In this document: positions 5,080 through 7,270 of the stretch, piece after piece | Layout of the letters: each line of letters opens with the position of its first letter | Numbering within the stretch: position 1 is the first letter of the stretch | Assembly (NCBI GenBank): GCA_905202255.1 | Contig: CAJKRH010000066.1 | Location: forward strand, 1-7,270 | Length of the DNA: 7,270 nt | Direction of reading: 5' to 3' | From: an uncultured Ruminococcus sp. | Lineage (GTDB): Bacteria > Bacillota > Clostridia > Oscillospirales > CAG-272 | Program-made: the position numbers and the translations under genes | Notes under the pieces: model-generated | What the model was told of the DNA's origin: nothing | Databases searched by the model: none | The model's input: only the letters and a program-made list of their open reading frames with translations

Positions 5080-6735
5080 ATGAGTCTTATTCTTAATAAA
5101 ATGAAAAATCCCGTCGGCGTTGCGGGTCCTGTCGTAACCATCGTTATGGACGGCGTAGGTATCGGAAACGGCAAGGACGGCGATGCCGTTTCCAAAGCTT
5201 ATACACCCACGCTCGATATGCTTATGACAAAATATCCCTGCCTCAAACTCAAGGCGCACGGAACGGCTGTCGGACTTCCCTCCGATGACGATATGGGAAA
5301 TTCCGAGGTCGGGCACAACGCGCTCGGCAGCGGTCAGGTTTTCGCGCAGGGCGCAAAGCTTGTTTCGCAGTCTATCGAGAGCGGCGCACTCTTTGCCGGC
5401 AAGGCATGGGGCGAGATAACAGAAAATGTTAAGGCAAATGCTTCCACGCTTCATTTCATCGGTCTTTTCTCCGACGGAAATGTGCATTCCCATATCGACC
5501 ACCTCAAGGCGATGATTTCTCATGCCAAGGAGGACGGCATAAAGCGCGTTCGCATACATATCCTGCTTGACGGCAGAGATGTGGGCGAAACATCGGCGCT
5601 CGAATATGTCCGCCCCTTCGAGGAGTTTCTCTCTTCACTCCGCTCGGCTGACTTCGATGTGAAGATAGCTTCCGGCGGCGGCAGAATGAAGATTACCATG
5701 GACCGCTACGGCGCAAACTGGAAAATGGTAGAGGAGGGCTGGCATACTCATGTGCTCGGCGAGGGCAGACAGTTTGCTTCCGCCGAAGAAGCAATCACGA
5801 CCTACAGAGCCGAAACAGGCGCGATAGACCAGGACCTTCCCGCGTTTGTCATTGCCGAAAACGGCAAGCCTGTCGGCACAATTAACGACGGCGACAGCGT
5901 TATCTTCTACAATTTCCGCGGTGACCGCGCCATAGAAATTTCCGAAGCTTTTGAGGGCGGCGCCGATTTCGACAAATTCGACCGCGTGCGTGTGCCGAAA
6001 GTGGTTTATGCCGGTATGCTCGAGTATGACGGCGACCTGCATATCCCCTCAAGATATCTCGTTTCTCCCCCTCATATCACAAATACAATGGGCGAATACC
6101 TTGCCGATACGGGCGTTTCGCAGTTTGCTATTTCCGAAACGCAGAAATACGGTCATGTGACATATTTCTGGAACGGAAACAAGAGCGGCAAGTTTGACGA
6201 CAAGACGGAAACATATGTGGAGATTCCCTCCGATATCGTTCCTTTCGAGCAGCGCCCGTGGATGCAGTGCGCTATCATCGCGGATAAGCTTATCGAGGTT
6301 ATCAAATCCGGCAAATATCAGTATATCCGCGCCAACTTCCCGAACGGCGACATGGTAGGTCACACGGGCAATTACGAGGCGACCATCTGCTCGATGGAAG
6401 CGCTTGACCTCCAGCTCGCGAGAATAATCGCTGCCGTTGACGAAGCAAAGGGCGTTGCGATAATCACCGCCGACCACGGAAACGCGGACGAGATGTACGA
6501 GCTTGACAAGAAAACGGGCACATTCAAGAAGAATGCCGACGGTTCGCCCAAGGCAAAGACGAGCCATACGCTCAATCCCGTACCATGCATTATCTATGAC
6601 AACTTCACGGAAAATAAATACACGGTAAAGCCGCAGGCTGATTTCGGTCTTGCGAATGTTGCCGCCACAACGGTAAATCTGCTCGGCTACGAGGCACCCT
6701 CCATGTGGAAAGAAAGCCTCATAGATGTAAAATGA
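5080..6735 (+). CDS. gpmI: 2,3-bisphosphoglycerate-independent phosphoglycerate mutase
   Basis: This cytoplasmic glycolytic enzyme interconverts 3- and 2-phosphoglycerate through a phosphoserine intermediate, using two metal ions (usually Mn2+) and no 2,3-BPG cofactor. All the expected residues are visible. They are metal ligand D24, nucleophile S75 in MGNSEVGH (72-79), H136 in DGNVHSH, R166-D167 in LLDGRDVG, R202 and R209, R280 and R283 in NFRGDR, K356 in SETQKYGHV, D424 and H428 in NGDMVGH, D465-H466 in TADHGN, and H496 in SHTLNPVP. The family assignments follow my memory of the Bacillus enzyme. At 551 residues it is about 40 longer than the usual ~510: 13 more before S75, about 8 scattered, and an extra 13 between H466 and H496 (KKTGTFKKNADGSP). 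The frame stays open upstream to 4909, but the promoter lies inside that extension. AGAAAGGA (5065-5072) precedes ATG 5080, so 5080 is the start. The next gene overlaps its stop codon. Confidence 0.97.
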   Translation: MSLILNKMKNPVGVAGPVVTIVMDGVGIGNGKDGDAVSKAYTPTLDMLMTKYPCLKLKAHGTAVGLPSDDDMGNSEVGHNALGSGQVFAQGAKLVSQSIESGALFAGKAWGEITENVKANASTLHFIGLFSDGNVHSHIDHLKAMISHAKEDGIKRVRIHILLDGRDVGETSALEYVRPFEEFLSSLRSADFDVKIASGGGRMKITMDRYGANWKMVEEGWHTHVLGEGRQFASAEEAITTYRAETGAIDQDLPAFVIAENGKPVGTINDGDSVIFYNFRGDRAIEISEAFEGGADFDKFDRVRVPKVVYAGMLEYDGDLHIPSRYLVSPPHITNTMGEYLADTGVSQFAISETQKYGHVTYFWNGNKSGKFDDKTETYVEIPSDIVPFEQRPWMQCAIIADKLIEVIKSGKYQYIRANFPNGDMVGHTGNYEATICSMEALDLQLARIIAAVDEAKGVAIITADHGNADEMYELDKKTGTFKKNADGSPKAKTSHTLNPVPCIIYDNFTENKYTVKPQADFGLANVAATTVNLLGYEAPSMWKESLIDVK

Positions 6736-7163
6736 AGCAGGTAAGGCTGAAAATAAAATCGACACAGCGCGACCCCGAGGGCGAGGAGCTTGATATAAAC
6801 ATCGCCTGCGAGGGCACGATGGAAAAGCGCGGCGGACGCATATATATAAAATATGAAGAAGATATCTCGGGCGAGGGCGATATCGTGGAAAACACGATGT
6901 CTTTCGATACGGGAGAGCGGGATATAGTCTCGCTTTCCCGCATCGGCGGCGCGAAAATGTCGTGCGTGTTTGAGCGAGGCAAGAGATATCCCTGCAATTA
7001 TGAATTGCCGTTCGGCGCGTTTGAGTTAGTCGTTTCTTCAAAGTGCGTCGACAATAGCGTCGATTACGAAAACGGCGGCGAGGTCTATCTCAAATATGTC
7101 ATGGAATCCCGCGGAATGGTCATGCAGAATGTAAAATACAGGCTGACAGTCGAAAAAGCGTGA
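6732..7163 (+). CDS. DUF1934 (YwiB-like) beta-barrel protein
   Basis: The 143-residue product looks like a DUF1934 protein, the family of B. subtilis YwiB, a small calycin/lipocalin-like beta barrel of unknown function. The match is in its size and the regular pattern of strands: an N-terminal VRLKIKSTQRD, then GRIYIKYEED (36-45), DIVSLSRIGG (65-74), AKMSCVFERGKRY (75-87), LPFGAFELVVSS (92-103) and VYLKYVMESRGM (118-129). It has no signal peptide and is probably cytoplasmic. Its ATG overlaps the gpmI stop as ATGA, and no good ribosome binding site lies upstream. Translation therefore probably depends on ribosomes finishing gpmI. An in-frame GTG at 6705 has no ribosome binding site and is rejected. 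The 3' end of the gene doubles as the left arm of the terminator at 7146-7180. In B. subtilis, as I recall, ywiB sits beside argS, so the gpmI neighbour is less usual. Confidence 0.85.
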   Translation: MKQVRLKIKSTQRDPEGEELDINIACEGTMEKRGGRIYIKYEEDISGEGDIVENTMSFDTGERDIVSLSRIGGAKMSCVFERGKRYPCNYELPFGAFELVVSSKCVDNSVDYENGGEVYLKYVMESRGMVMQNVKYRLTVEKA

Positions 7164-7180
7164 GCTTTTTCGACTGTTTT
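7146..7180 (+). terminator. Intrinsic terminator of the gpmI-DUF1934 operon
   Basis: A perfect 14-bp stem (7146-7159 with 7164-7177) closes a GTGA tetraloop of the GNRA type, followed by TTTT and CCTTGCTTTT. The loop contains the TGA stop of the DUF1934 gene, and the left arm encodes its last residues. Confidence 0.92.
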
Positions 7181-7245
7181 CCTTGCTTTTGGTCATTTAT
7201 TAGAAAAAAACCTCAAAAAAATCGAAAAAACTTTCATAAAAAGTA

Positions 7246-7270
7246 TTGACAATAGGTAAGAAGTGTGATA
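7246..7270 (+). promoter_or_regulatory. Partial promoter of the next gene, cut by the window edge
   Basis: TTGACA (7246-7251) follows an A-tract-rich stretch (7201-7245) that resembles an UP element. A -10 box 17 bases on would begin at 7269, where the last two bases are TA, preceded by TG at 7266-7267 as in an extended -10. The remainder and the gene lie beyond the window. Confidence 0.55.

Noticed and set aside
4521..5195. Minus-strand open frame (224 codons) across the yitT-gpmI junction
   Set aside because: It is antisense to the end of yitT, the gpmI promoter and the gpmI start, and shows no family pattern.
6049..7041. Long minus-strand open frame (330 codons) opposite gpmI and the DUF1934 gene
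   Set aside because: It lies antisense to two confidently identified genes. The product is rich in Arg, Cys and His with no family pattern, and it has no promoter or ribosome binding site.

Overview
This window looks like chromosomal DNA from an anaerobic, low-to-moderate GC Gram-positive bacterium of the Clostridia type (Bacillota). The supporting signs are strong AGGAGG-type ribosome binding sites, near-consensus sigma-A promoters (TTGACA / TATAAT), a SpoVB-like flippase, a YitT-family protein with a C-terminal DUF2179 domain, and a DUF1934 (YwiB-like) protein. The exact genus cannot be read from the sequence. Six of the seven genes can be assigned to known families or have clear architecture. 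No rRNA, tRNA, CRISPR array, phage gene or transposase was seen.

Layout. Positions 1-95 hold two back-to-back hairpins and no gene. Positions 96-2199 form a small unit in which two paralogous minus-strand genes for a two-helix membrane protein of unknown function (96-623 and 1654-2199) flank a plus-strand MscS-type mechanosensitive channel gene (787-1614). The paralogs share their protein ends, a 31-nt identical DNA stretch and the same promoter design. The channel gene and the second paralog converge on a bidirectional terminator (1617-1645). Positions 2200-2400 are intergenic and contain the second paralog's promoter and a GC-rich palindrome. Positions 2401-3960 encode a SpoVB/MOP-superfamily flippase on the minus strand, probably starting at TTG. 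From a short divergent intergenic region, the plus strand carries a YitT-family membrane protein (4041-4970), then 2,3-bisphosphoglycerate-independent phosphoglycerate mutase gpmI (5080-6735) behind a perfect consensus promoter. A DUF1934 protein (6732-7163) overlaps the gpmI stop codon as ATGA. A strong terminator whose loop contains the last stop codon ends this unit, and the start of another promoter runs off the right edge.

Functionally this is mostly ordinary housekeeping content: osmotic safety valve, lipid-linked glycan export, a membrane protein of unknown transport role, and glycolysis. The least explained part is the pair of paralogous membrane proteins around mscS. The gpmI-DUF1934 translational coupling is the second item worth a look. 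I did not find convincing evidence of an entirely new system.
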